From the NCBI RefSeq assembly GCF_020215705.1, contig NZ_JAIWNB010000008.1, positions 248,001 to 312,000 of the forward strand: DNA of 64,000 nt. Direction: 5' to 3'. Both the position numbers and the translations under genes were made by a program. This document shows, in pieces, positions 24,800-32,647 of this stretch. Positions within the stretch are counted from its first letter, which is position 1. Each line of letters starts with the position of its first letter. The DNA comes from Nonomuraea aurantiaca (GTDB lineage: Bacteria > Actinomycetota > Actinomycetes > Streptosporangiales > Streptosporangiaceae). The notes beneath the pieces are model-generated. The model saw only the letters and a list, made by a program, of their open reading frames with translations. It ran no database searches and was not told where the DNA came from.

Positions 24800-25519
24800 G
24801 TGACCATCCTGGAGGCGACCCATCTGGTCAAGCGGTTCGGGTCCGTGACGGCGGTCCGCGACCTGAGCCTCACCGTCGCCGAGGGGGAGGTGATCGGGCT
24901 GCTCGGCCTCAACGGCGCGGGCAAGTCGACGACGCTTCACATGCTGCTCGGCCTGATCACCCCCGACGCGGGCAGCGTCAACCTGTTCGGCCAGGACCTG
25001 GCGCGGCACCGGATCGAGGTGCTGAGCCGGGTCAACTTCGCCGCCAGTTACGTGGACCTGCCCGGACCGCTGCTGGTGGAGGAGGTGCTCGACGCGTTCG
25101 CCCGGCTCTACGCGCTGCGGCGGCCGACCGCGCGGGTCGACGAGATGGTCGAGCTGTTCGAGCTGGGGCCGCTGCGCAGGCGCCGGATGATGGACCTGTC
25201 CTCCGGCCAGCGCACCCGGGTGCAGCTGGCCAAGGCCCTGCTCAACGCGCCCCGGCTGCTGGTGCTCGACGAGCCCACCGCCAACCTCGACCCCGACGTG
25301 GGCGACCGGATCCGCAGCCTGCTGTCGCGCCTGGCCGAGGAGAGCGGCAGCGCCATGCTGATCACCTCGCACAACATGCGCGAGGTCGAGCGGATGTGCG
25401 ACCGGATCCACTTCATGTCCGACGGCCGGATCGTGGCCACGGGCAGCGCCGAGGAGCTGGCCAGCCACTACGGGGTCGACGACCTGGAAGAGGTGTTCCT
25501 GAAGGTGGCACGCGGATGA
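24800..25519 (+). CDS. ABC exporter ATPase subunit
   Basis: ATP-binding subunit of 239 residues with Walker A LLGLNGAGKSTTLHMLLGL, signature LSSGQRTRVQLAKAL, Walker B LLVLDEPTANLDPD and H-loop ITSHNM. It drives the ABC-2 permease that follows with an ATGA overlap. I use GTG 24800 since VTILEATHLVKRFG is the natural start; no SD is seen and CACTCT (24788-24793) lies 6 nt before it, so initiation may be leaderless. An ATG at 24752 would add 16 residues. Confidence 0.88.
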   Translation: MTILEATHLVKRFGSVTAVRDLSLTVAEGEVIGLLGLNGAGKSTTLHMLLGLITPDAGSVNLFGQDLARHRIEVLSRVNFAASYVDLPGPLLVEEVLDAFARLYALRRPTARVDEMVELFELGPLRRRRMMDLSSGQRTRVQLAKALLNAPRLLVLDEPTANLDPDVGDRIRSLLSRLAEESGSAMLITSHNMREVERMCDRIHFMSDGRIVATGSAEELASHYGVDDLEEVFLKVARG

Positions 25520-26373
25520 CATCCCTCAGCCCGTCCCCGTCCCCGCCCCCCTCGTCCTCGCTCACCCTGCCCCCGCTCGGCCTCGCCGCCCGGCGCAGCC
25601 GGATCTCCGGCGTGATCCGGCGGGACTTCGCCGCGCTGCGGCGCAGCCCGGTCCGGATGTTCGAGATCCTGTTCTGGCCCACTGTGGAGCTGCTGCTGTG
25701 GGGGTTCGTCACGCTGTTCCTCCGGACGCAGCAGGTGCCCTTCGTGGTGGCGTTCCTGATCGGCGCGGTGCTGCTCTGGCAGGTGCTGCAGAAGGCCAGC
25801 AACGAGATCTCGATGGCCTTCCTGGAGGACATCTGGTCGCGCAACCTGCTCAACGTGCAGGTCAGCCCGCTGTCCAGCGTCGAATACCTGATCGGGCTGA
25901 TGCTGTTCTCGCTGGGCAAGGTGGTCTTCGCGGTCGCCGTGATGTCGGGTCTCGCGCTGGTGCTCTACGGGTTCGGGGTGACGAGCCTGGGCGTGGGGCT
26001 GGTGCCGTTCATGGGCATCCTGCTCCTGCTCGGCTGGTCGCTCGGGCTGGTCGGGATCTCGGCGGTGCTCAGGTTCGGCGAGAACGCGCAGGTCATCGCC
26101 TGGTCGGTGGTCTTCTTCGTACAACCGCTGGCCGGGATCTTCTACCCCATGTCGGTGCTGCCCGCGCCCGTGCGGACCGTGGCGTGGTTCCTGCCCGCCT
26201 CGCACGTCTTCGAGGGGATGCGCACGGTCATGTCGGGCGGTGCGGTGCCGTGGGACCGGATGGCGTGGGCGATGGGGCTCAACACCGTCTATCTGGCCGC
26301 CGCGCTGGCGGTGTTCGGGTGGGCGCTCAACTACGCCCGGCGGCATGGGAGGCTCTCCCGCTTCGGTGACTGA
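25516..26373 (+). CDS. ABC-2 type permease
   Basis: Membrane subunit of 285 residues with six helices and an ABC-2 fold. The N-terminal 30 residues are Ser/Pro-rich (SPSPSPPPSSSLTLPP) and precede RRDFAALRRSPVRMFEILFW. The conserved loop VQPLAGIFYPMSVLP and PASHVFEGMRTVM are typical of the NodJ/DrrB-like drug or glycan exporters. Substrate is unknown. The end of the gene overlaps the convergent TetR gene by 47 bases, an unusual length for a 3' overlap. Confidence 0.87.
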   Translation: MTSLSPSPSPPPSSSLTLPPLGLAARRSRISGVIRRDFAALRRSPVRMFEILFWPTVELLLWGFVTLFLRTQQVPFVVAFLIGAVLLWQVLQKASNEISMAFLEDIWSRNLLNVQVSPLSSVEYLIGLMLFSLGKVVFAVAVMSGLALVLYGFGVTSLGVGLVPFMGILLLLGWSLGLVGISAVLRFGENAQVIAWSVVFFVQPLAGIFYPMSVLPAPVRTVAWFLPASHVFEGMRTVMSGGAVPWDRMAWAMGLNTVYLAAALAVFGWALNYARRHGRLSRFGD

Positions 26374-27001
26374 CGGCCGCGACGATCACGTCCACCAGGC
26401 CCTCGACGACCTCCGCCCGATCCACCTCCGGATGCTCCAGCCACCAGTCGCCCGTGGTCTGCACCATGCCGACGAACGCGTGACCGAGCACCTGGGCGCG
26501 TACGGACTCCGGCACCACCCGCTCGGCGGCCAGCACCCCGCCCAGCTCCTCGCCGAGGCTGCGCACGAGCGCGGTCATGTGGGAGCGCATCCGGGTGTCC
26601 TCGGCGCTGGCCCGGTGGAACAAGAACCGGTAGAGGTTGCGGTTGGCCGAGATCAGGTCCAGGTAGACGGTGATCGTCGTCCTGGCCCGGCCGCGCAGAT
26701 CGGCCGCGGCCTCGGCGAACCCCGGCCGCAGGTCGTTCGGGGTCTCGGCGAACCCCGGGCGCAGGTCGGACGCGGGCCCGGCGAACCCCGGCCGCAGCTG
26801 GGCGATGACCGTGCGCACGTGGCGGTCGGCCAGTGCCTCGTAGAGGCCGCTCTTGTCGCCGAAGTGGCGGTAGAGGATCGGCTTGGTGATCCCGGCCTCG
26901 GCGGCGATCGCGGCCATGGACGCCTCGGGGCCCTCGCGCAGGATGACCCGGTCCGCCGCGTCCAGCAGCGCCTTGCGCCGATCCGGGTCCCGTCCGCTCA
27001 T
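26327..27001 (-). CDS. TetR-family regulator with three 11-residue repeats
   Basis: Regulator of 224 residues. The N-terminal HTH covers residues about 8-55 (MAAIAAEAGITKPILYRHFG). Between it and the ligand domain lie three consecutive copies of an 11-residue unit beginning LRPGFA (69-79, 80-90, 91-101), absent from normal TetR proteins. The C-terminal domain resumes with TTITVYLDLISANRNLYRFL. It overlaps the preceding membrane-protein gene (ATGA) and the convergent ABC permease, so it is the likely repressor of that exporter. Confidence 0.88.
   Translation of the reverse strand: MSGRDPDRRKALLDAADRVILREGPEASMAAIAAEAGITKPILYRHFGDKSGLYEALADRHVRTVIAQLRPGFAGPASDLRPGFAETPNDLRPGFAEAAADLRGRARTTITVYLDLISANRNLYRFLFHRASAEDTRMRSHMTALVRSLGEELGGVLAAERVVPESVRAQVLGHAFVGMVQTTGDWWLEHPEVDRAEVVEGLVDVIVAAVSHRSGRASHAAGRS
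26699..26797 (-). repeat. 33-bp tandem repeat, three in-frame copies
   Basis: Three units of 33 bp inside the TetR gene encode LRPGFAGPASD, LRPGFAETPND and LRPGFAEAAAD. The first six residues of each unit are identical, while the last five vary. The period is a multiple of three, so copy number changes would keep the frame. Confidence 0.9.
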
Positions 27002-27534
27002 CCGCCCAGGATAGATCGCCGCCTGCGCGGCAGCAGCGCCGACAGCACCAGCAGGACGCCGATGACGGCGTACAGGCCCGTCACCCCGGCCAGGGCGCCC
27101 GGCGGTTCGCCGGCCACCGCGCCCACCAGCTGACCGGTGGGCTCCGGCTGACCGGTGGGCACTGCGAAGCTCGGCAGCCGGCCCGCCAGGTCGAGTGCGA
27201 CGTCGAGGTCTAATGCGAACAGTGCCGCGGTGGCGGTCAGCGGCAGCCCGCAGACCAGCGCGGCCAGCGGCGACAGCCACGACCAGGCGGCGAGCAGCGC
27301 CACGATGGCCGCCACGGCCGTCAGGTAGCCGAGCCCGGCGGGCGCGGGCCGGAAGGCGGCGTACGCCGCTCGCAGGGCCCGGGCGCCCGCCTCGGTCAGG
27401 TAGTAGACGAGGGGCAGCGCGGCCGACCCGGCCACCGCGCCGATCAGATGACGCACCTGAGGGGACACAGCAAGCTTCGTCCCCGCGAGAACGGGATCCC
27501 ATGTGCGCTCACCCGGAGTTAGATTCCAAGGCAT
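26998..27534 (-). CDS. Membrane protein of unknown function
   Basis: Product of 178 residues with about four hydrophobic segments (LIGAVAGSAALPLVYYLT, GLGYLTAVAAIVALLAAWSW, ALVCGLPLTATAALFAL, VTGLYAVIGVLLVLSALL) and a basic C-terminus (PRRRRS). I do not recognise the family. It is the first gene of a two-gene operon with the TetR regulator (ATGA overlap). The start at 27534 is supported by the G-rich sequence GGGGGGTGATC upstream; it shares the tetranucleotide CATG with the start of the divergent methyltransferase gene. Confidence 0.65.
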   Translation of the reverse strand: MPWNLTPGERTWDPVLAGTKLAVSPQVRHLIGAVAGSAALPLVYYLTEAGARALRAAYAAFRPAPAGLGYLTAVAAIVALLAAWSWLSPLAALVCGLPLTATAALFALDLDVALDLAGRLPSFAVPTGQPEPTGQLVGAVAGEPPGALAGVTGLYAVIGVLLVLSALLPRRRRSILGG

Positions 27535-28222
27535 GGCGATCACCCCCCGCTCCGGTACCGGCCCCGGCTCGATCACTCCTGACGGCTCCCCCGTCGAGTA
27601 CTACACGCTGCTGAAGCCCCGCGGCGAGGCGGAGCTGGTCGCGGGGGTGGTGCCGGGTGGCGGCTCCGTCCTGGAGCTGGGCGCGGGCGTCGGCCGGGTG
27701 ACGCACGCGCTGCTGGAGCACGGCTTCGAGGTGGTGGCCGTGGACGAGTCGGCCGAGATGCTGGCCCACGTACGGGGCGCGCGGACCGTACGGGCCCGGG
27801 TGCAGGATCTGCGGCTGGAGCGGCGGTTCGACGCGGTCATGCTGGGCTCGTACCTGGTGAACACGGCCGACGAGGACGACCGGCGGGCGCTGCTGTCGGC
27901 CTGCGCCCGGCATGTGGCGCCCGGCGGGGCGGTGCTGATCGAGTGGACGCCGCCCGAGACGCACGACGCCTGGCGACCCGGCCGGGTCAGGACGGACGGC
28001 GACATGACGATCACGCTGGCCGCCCTGGAGAGGACCGGGCGGGACCAGGTCAACGCGACGATGCGCTACACGCACCGGGACCGGGTGTGGACCCAGTCGT
28101 TCACGTCCCGGCGGCTGACGGACGACGACCTCCGCGCGGCACTGGCCGAGTGCGGGCTCCGCCTGGACCGCTTCCTCACGGAGGACCGCAGCTGGGCACT
28201 CGCCGTCCCCGGACTTCCGTAG
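27533..28222 (+). CDS. SAM-dependent methyltransferase
   Basis: Class I methyltransferase of 229 residues. SAM-binding motif I is VLELGAGVGRVTHALLEHG, followed by the acidic VVAVDESAEMLAHV and motif IV region FDAVMLGSYLVNTAD, then post-motif VAPGGAVLIEWTPPE. The acceptor substrate cannot be told. TAGATT (27520-27525) lies 7 nt before the ATG and no SD is present, so the mRNA is predicted to be leaderless. Its start codon overlaps the start codon of the divergent membrane-protein gene. Confidence 0.85.
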   Translation: MAITPRSGTGPGSITPDGSPVEYYTLLKPRGEAELVAGVVPGGGSVLELGAGVGRVTHALLEHGFEVVAVDESAEMLAHVRGARTVRARVQDLRLERRFDAVMLGSYLVNTADEDDRRALLSACARHVAPGGAVLIEWTPPETHDAWRPGRVRTDGDMTITLAALERTGRDQVNATMRYTHRDRVWTQSFTSRRLTDDDLRAALAECGLRLDRFLTEDRSWALAVPGLP

Positions 28223-28290
28223 CCGCGCGTTGACCTCGGACGCGCCCCTGGGCAGGCGCTGTTGTCGGTGGGATCGGCTTGGATGGGCCC

Positions 28291-28962
28291 GTGTCCGTCT
28301 TTGAAGTGATCCGTCAATTGCCCAGCATCTCGATCGTGCGCGATCGCTCCCGCGCCATGGCCATGCTGGATGCGATCATGAGCCCTGAGTGGGAGTCCCG
28401 GTACTACTCGTTCAACTGCCGGTGGTCACCGACCGAGGAGATGGCCTCGATGCGTGACGGGAGCGGGAACGACTACTCGATCGTCTTCTCGCCGGCGGGT
28501 GCGTATGCTCGCGGCTTCGACCACGAGTCCCCGATGAGCCCGTATCGCGTTGATCCTCCAGCGCCGTGGCCCGGTCTGTTCGAGTCCGTGCCGGAGGCGT
28601 TTCGTGCCCTGAGCACAGAGCCCGCGTTCAGCGATGCGGGCACGCCCTTGGCGACGGTGTGCTTCTGGCGCGAGCATGGCGACGTGGAGTGGCGGACCGG
28701 GGCTCTTCAAAGCCTGCCGGCCGGGGTGAAGGACGACGGCAGTGCCGAGTGGCTGTTCGATGTTCTGCTCGACGGCAGACCGGAGGCGTATCAGGAGTTC
28801 GCGGAGGAGTACTACGAGGTCGCGGTGGACCTTGAGGCGGTGCGGTCGATCTATGCGCTGCGGCCGTTGACGCAGGGCATCGTGTCCGCGTTGAATCCGG
28901 AGGTCGATCTCTCCGGCCTCGAGGAGGATCTGGTGGAGATCGGCTATCCCTCGGCGGCCTGA
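28291..28962 (+). CDS. Conserved hypothetical protein
   Basis: Product of 223 residues, soluble and acidic. Visible features are a conserved-looking core SRYYSFNCRWSPTEEMASM, SPAGAYARGFDHESPMSPY, WPGLFESVPEAFRAL and CFWREHGDVEWRTG, and an acidic C-terminal half (EFAEEYYEVAVDLEAV). I have no family name. The layout, a small acidic protein beginning with MLDAIMSPEW, is similar to SMI1-type immunity proteins in general character only. GTG 28291 is preferred because TTGGAT lies exactly 6 nt upstream as a leaderless -10; TTG 28279 is the alternative start. Confidence 0.6.
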   Translation: MSVFEVIRQLPSISIVRDRSRAMAMLDAIMSPEWESRYYSFNCRWSPTEEMASMRDGSGNDYSIVFSPAGAYARGFDHESPMSPYRVDPPAPWPGLFESVPEAFRALSTEPAFSDAGTPLATVCFWREHGDVEWRTGALQSLPAGVKDDGSAEWLFDVLLDGRPEAYQEFAEEYYEVAVDLEAVRSIYALRPLTQGIVSALNPEVDLSGLEEDLVEIGYPSAA

Positions 28963-29252
28963 GGCGTCCCGGCCGCCAAACGTCCGGCAAATTCTCCCGG
29001 CCGATCAGGCAATTATGCGCGCGCCCATGTTAAAAGTCAGACCACGTTTACCGGCTCCGTGGGCGCGGTTCCGCTACTCTTACTCCCCTTTTCGCGCGGA
29101 GCTGGTTTTCCGGGAAATCGCCGCACTATTCGGCGACCTTGACATGGGGTTGGCGGCGGAGGTTACCTGAAGGAGATCGCCGCAGGCCGGCGATGGCTCT
29201 GCGGTGCCGAAGGCCGGAGAAGATCGAGTTGGGTCTCTGCGGAGGAATGCCT
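28963..29252. other. Intergenic region with fmd promoter
   Basis: The first 170 bases contain no recognisable gene and are less GC-rich than average (GTTAAAAGTCAGACC). The second part holds the promoter of the formamidase operon (see 29139-29168) and a short leader. Confidence 0.5.
29139..29168 (+). promoter_or_regulatory. Promoter of the formamide operon
   Basis: A consensus -35 TTGACA (29139-29144), 18-bp spacer and -10 TTACCT (29163-29168). The transcript would start near 29175, giving a leader of about 78 nt before the zinc-ribbon gene. Confidence 0.65.
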
Positions 29253-29531
29253 ATGGCGACGTATGAGTATCGCTGCCCCGACTGCGGACGATTCGACATG
29301 CACCTACCGATCGGGACCGCCGCGGCGGCATACGAATGCCCCGCGTGCCACCGCCCGTCCCGTCGAGTCTTCTCCTCGCCGTACCTCAGCCGGGTGTCTT
29401 CAGTAGTCGCTGCCGGGCTCACCCGCGAAGAGCAGAGCCGGGAAGCACCCGAGGTGGTCACGAGCGTGCCTCCCAAGCGGCGCCGACAGCCACCGCCGCA
29501 CCCGGCGCTGCCACGCCTGCCTCGGCCTTGA
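29253..29531 (+). CDS. fmdB: FmdB-like zinc-ribbon protein
   Basis: Protein of 92 residues. The N-terminal half is the FmdB putative zinc ribbon: ATYEYRCPDCGRF with a second Cys pair in YECPACHRPSRRVF, i.e. two CPxC knuckles. The C-terminal tail is basic and Pro-rich. FmdB was first described as a regulator of the amide-inducible formamidase in Methylophilus, which agrees with the amide channel and formamidase downstream. ATG 29253 is preferred to 29247 because the SD GGAGGA (29241-29246) would abut the earlier ATG. Confidence 0.85.
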   Translation: MATYEYRCPDCGRFDMHLPIGTAAAAYECPACHRPSRRVFSSPYLSRVSSVVAAGLTREEQSREAPEVVTSVPPKRRRQPPPHPALPRLPRP

Positions 29532-29696
29532 CCAACAGAAACTTGACCAACGGAAACGCCAACAACCAGAAACGCGAACAACGCGGCGCGTGCGTGTGAA
29601 CCGCTCACACACGCGGCTCCGCCGGTCCCGAGGCGGTGACAGGCCGCCCGGCGTGAGTGATGCCGCCACACGACAACACCAGGAGGTGCGTCGCTC

Positions 29697-30356
29697 ATGG
29701 GAGCCGTCGGACTTCTCTACGTCGGCGCAGTGCTCTTCATCAACGGGATGATGCTGCTGAAGAAGATCGATCCACGCGCGGCAGGCATCTTCAACCTCTT
29801 CGTCGGGGCCCTGCAAGTGATCACGCCCACCGTGCTGATCATCGCCAATCTCGAGAGGCCGGCCCAGATCCTCGGCGCGTCGGGGATCTATCTGTTCGGT
29901 TTCACCTACCTGTACGTCGGGATCAACCTGCTGGGCGGTTTCGACTCCACGGGAGTCGGCTACTTCTCCCTGTTCGTGGCCATCATGGCGCTCGGATACT
30001 CGTACGCGAACTTCCGGCTCCTGGGCGATCCGGCGTTCGGGGTCATCTGGCTCTACTGGGGATTCCTGTGGTTCCTCTTCTTCGTGCTGCTGGGTTTGAA
30101 GCACGAGCAGATCACCAGGTACACGGGCTGGGTCACGGCGATCCAGGGGTGGGTCACGGCGGCGATCCCGGCATTCATGATCCTGACCGGCTACTGGCAG
30201 AACACCAACCTCATCGCCTTCGTCCTCGCCGTGTTCGGCGTGGTGGTCTTCATCGGGCTGTGGCCGCTGACACGCGGACGTGAACCCGCGGCGGCGGCAC
30301 CGAGCGATGAGGCGATGGGCGCCGGTGACCGGACACATCGCCCTCGATGGACGTGA
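29697..30356 (+). CDS. AmiS/UreI-family amide/urea channel
   Basis: Membrane protein of 219 residues with six helices, matching the AmiS/UreI family: VGLLYVGAVLFINGMMLLKK, GASGIYLFGFTYLYVGINLL, GYFSLFVAIMALGYSYANFR and IWLYWGFLWFLFFVLLGL. These proteins are proton-gated urea or short-chain amide channels. The 35-residue C-terminal tail is Ala-rich and hydrophilic. AGGAGGTG precedes the ATG at good spacing. With formamidase next, it most likely admits formamide or acetamide. Confidence 0.92.
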   Translation: MGAVGLLYVGAVLFINGMMLLKKIDPRAAGIFNLFVGALQVITPTVLIIANLERPAQILGASGIYLFGFTYLYVGINLLGGFDSTGVGYFSLFVAIMALGYSYANFRLLGDPAFGVIWLYWGFLWFLFFVLLGLKHEQITRYTGWVTAIQGWVTAAIPAFMILTGYWQNTNLIAFVLAVFGVVVFIGLWPLTRGREPAAAAPSDEAMGAGDRTHRPRWT

Positions 30357-30438
30357 GGAGAAGACCCGCGACGCCTGCAAGGAGGTGGTCGATGCGTTTC
30401 ATGCCTGACGGCATCCGTATTCAAGAAAGGCATTCATC

Positions 30439-31686
30439 ATGCCGAACGTCGTATTCAGCATCGATCAATCGAAGTCAATGCGCGACCAGCAAGTCCCGGG
30501 ACACAATCGATGGCACCCGGATGTTCCGGCGACCGAGATGGTCCGCCCCGGAGATGAATTCCGGATCGAATGCAGGGAATGGACCGACGCCCAGATAGGC
30601 AACAACGATTCCGCGAACGACGTACGGGACGTCGACCTGACCGTCGCGCACGTGCTGAGCGGGCCCATCGGGGTGGAAGGAGCCGAGCCGGGCGATCTCC
30701 TGGTCCTCGACATCCTCGACCTCGGCGCGGTTCCCCAGCAGATCGGGCAGGCGCCAGGCCAGGGATGGGGCTACACCGGCGTGTTCGCCAAGGCGAACGG
30801 CGGCGGATTCCTGACCGACTACTTCCCCGACGCGTACAAGGCGATCTGGGACTTCCACGGCCAGGTGGCCACATCCCGTCACCTGCCAGGTGTCCGGTTC
30901 ACCGGCATCACCCACCCAGGGCTGTTCGGCACCGCGCCGTCAGCCGAGCTGCTCGCCTCCTGGAACCGCAGGGAGCAGGCGCTCATCGACACCGATCCGC
31001 AACGGGTCCCGCCGCTCGGCCTGCCACCGCTGGCCGACAACACCATCGCCGGTACGGCGAGTGGCGACGTGGCGCGGCGGATCGCCGAAGAGGGCGCCCG
31101 TACCGTGCCGGCAAGGGAGAACGGCGGCAATCACGACATCAAGAACTTCACCCGCGGAGCCAGGGTCTTCTACCCGGTCCATGTGAAGGATGCGAAACTC
31201 TCCGGAGGTGACCTGCACTTCAGCCAGGGCGACGGCGAGATCACCTTCTGCGGCGCGATCGAGATGGGCGGTTTCATCGACTTCCACGTCGACCTCATCA
31301 AGGGCGGCATGGAGAAGTACGGTGTCTCCACCAACCCGGTCTTCCTGCCCGGCAACGTCGAGCCGCGCTATTCCGAGTTCATGTCGTTCATCGGGATCTC
31401 GGTGGACCACGACACCGACACCAACTATTACCTCGACGCGACGGTGGCCTACCGCAGGGCATGCCTCAACGCCGTCGAGTATCTCAAGAAGTGGGGCTAC
31501 ACCGGCGAACAGGCCTACCTGATCCTCGGCTCGGCCCCGATCGAAGGGCGAATCAGCGGGATCGTCGACATTCCCAACGCCTGCTGCTCGCTCTACCTGC
31601 CCACCGCGATCTTCGACTTCGACGTACGTCCGAATGCCGAGGGACCGGTCAGGAAGGAGCGCGGACAGTGCGCCGTGACGAGCTGA
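30439..31686 (+). CDS. fmdA: Formamidase (acetamidase/formamidase family)
   Basis: Cytoplasmic amidase of 415 residues that hydrolyses formamide to formate and ammonia. It covers the full FmdA_AmdA fold: VPGHNRWHPDVPATEMVRPG near the N-terminus, DLTVAHVLSGPIGVEGAEPG, LPGVRFTGITHPGLFGTAPS, ARENGGNHDIKNFTRGARVF, FSQGDGEITFCGAIEMGG and DIPNACCSLYLPTAIFDFDV. Cys in TFCGAIE and metal-like His residues are conserved. Length matches Methylophilus FmdA. AAGAAAGG is the likely SD. It is the last gene of the amide operon and provides nitrogen from short amides. Confidence 0.93.
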   Translation: MPNVVFSIDQSKSMRDQQVPGHNRWHPDVPATEMVRPGDEFRIECREWTDAQIGNNDSANDVRDVDLTVAHVLSGPIGVEGAEPGDLLVLDILDLGAVPQQIGQAPGQGWGYTGVFAKANGGGFLTDYFPDAYKAIWDFHGQVATSRHLPGVRFTGITHPGLFGTAPSAELLASWNRREQALIDTDPQRVPPLGLPPLADNTIAGTASGDVARRIAEEGARTVPARENGGNHDIKNFTRGARVFYPVHVKDAKLSGGDLHFSQGDGEITFCGAIEMGGFIDFHVDLIKGGMEKYGVSTNPVFLPGNVEPRYSEFMSFIGISVDHDTDTNYYLDATVAYRRACLNAVEYLKKWGYTGEQAYLILGSAPIEGRISGIVDIPNACCSLYLPTAIFDFDVRPNAEGPVRKERGQCAVTS

Positions 31687-31758
31687 CCGCCACCGCATGA
31701 CGCATGCGACGGCCCAGGGAGTGATCTTCCTGCTTGAGCGGCGCCTGAGAACCAGAAC

Positions 31759-31813
31759 GGCCACCGCGCGTCGACCGATCGTGGAAGAGAGGAACACAGA
31801 TCGCGCGGTGGCC
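31759..31813 (+). terminator. 12-bp inverted repeat after fmdA
   Basis: GGCCACCGCGCG (31759-31770) and CGCGCGGTGGCC (31802-31813) are perfect inverted arms around a 31-nt loop, 73 nt after the fmdA stop. The stem is strong, but the following bases are not T-rich until ATTAATATCTTCCCC. It may be a factor-dependent terminator or a protein site. Confidence 0.45.
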
Positions 31814-32113
31814 ACCGCGATGCACGATTAATATCTTCCCCTCTTCATCCCCAAGAGTTGTTTACCGCGCCAGAGTGCGATCCGATTGCCCAATGCCCCT
31901 TCCACGCCGGGCTGGAGGCCATTTCGACAGGCCCCCTGCCGGATTGTTCAACCACCGCAGTCGCTCCGCCAACGGTCAACCCCGCACGCCTAGCTCGAAA
32001 AAAGCGCAAACGCATGGTTATCCTCAGGTGTAGTCGCACAAACCCCTGACATGCCTCCCGACCTAGGGCAATTCCCAAACGGGTGTGCGTCTGCCACTCC
32101 GAAGGATTGATCA
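31814..32113. other. Gene-free, lower-GC stretch before the nuclease-helicase region
   Basis: About 300 bases with visibly lower GC (ATTAATATCTTCCCCTC, CTCGAAAAAAGCGCAAACG). A TTG-initiated frame at 31858-32049 has no SD and weak codon bias; I do not call it. The region could carry the promoter for the gene at 32114. Confidence 0.5.
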
Positions 32114-32542
32114 ATGAACAACGACGCCGTGTGGGTCCGCAGCGTGACCGGCATCCAACTGCACCACACCACAGACCTCCAGGACGCCGGCCGATTCCTG
32201 GGCAATGCGGTGATGGCGCTGCGGGCCGCGCACGTACGAACCGGCGATGACAGGTACTCCGACCTCGCCGCCGAGCTCAAGGCCATGGTGGCGGAGACGC
32301 GAACCCTGGAGACCCAGGCCCGGGAACGCATGCACGGCCTCCACGCGGAAGACCCTGAGCAGTTCGTCCGCTGCCGCGAAGGCGAAGAGCCGTGGCCCGA
32401 CGAGATCCAGGCGGGCTTCGTTCCGCGCCACACCTGCAATGATCGGTGCCTGTATCACGACCAGGACGTTCTCGAGGCCATCATGCAGTGCATCTGCGGG
32501 CGCCCCCCGTGCCGGGCCTGTGCCATCGCCGGTACACCGTGA
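32114..32542 (+). CDS. Unknown protein with Cys-rich C-terminus
   Basis: Product of 142 residues. The N-terminal 90 residues are helical and soluble (AGRFLGNAVMALRAAHV, LAAELKAMVAETRTLETQAR). The C-terminus holds six Cys and several His in a short space: RHTCNDRCLYHDQDVLEAI followed by MQCICGRPPCRACA, which could bind zinc or an iron-sulfur cluster. I do not recognise the family. GAAGGA precedes the ATG by 8 nt. It lies 105 bp before the nuclease-helicase operon on the same strand but appears to be a separate unit, since the operon has its own promoter. Confidence 0.65.
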   Translation: MNNDAVWVRSVTGIQLHHTTDLQDAGRFLGNAVMALRAAHVRTGDDRYSDLAAELKAMVAETRTLETQARERMHGLHAEDPEQFVRCREGEEPWPDEIQAGFVPRHTCNDRCLYHDQDVLEAIMQCICGRPPCRACAIAGTP

Positions 32543-32607
32543 GGTGAGCCGGATGTCCCGCCGGGCGGCGTCCTTTACAACGTAGATCAAGAGCTGATAT
32601 ATCCTGA

Positions 32608-32641
32608 AAATACTGGGAAATACTGGAACTCTTGCTACGCT
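32608..32641 (+). promoter_or_regulatory. Promoter of the split-Dna2-like operon
   Basis: Extended -10 TGC-TACGCT (32633-32641) stands 6 nt before the ATG at 32648, so the first gene is leaderless. There is no good -35; instead AAATACTGGG (32608-32617) and AAATACTGGA (32618-32627) form a 10-bp tandem repeat at about -40 to -21. One helical turn spacing over the -35 suggests an activator or repressor binding side by side. Confidence 0.65.
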
Positions 32642-32647
32642 CGCGCC

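Noticed and set aside
26699..26797. 33-bp repeats as a mini CRISPR array
   Set aside because: Units are contiguous with no spacers and lie in frame inside a TetR gene.
31858..32049. TTG-initiated 63-codon frame
   Set aside because: No SD, poor codon bias and no family signal; treated as gene-free sequence.
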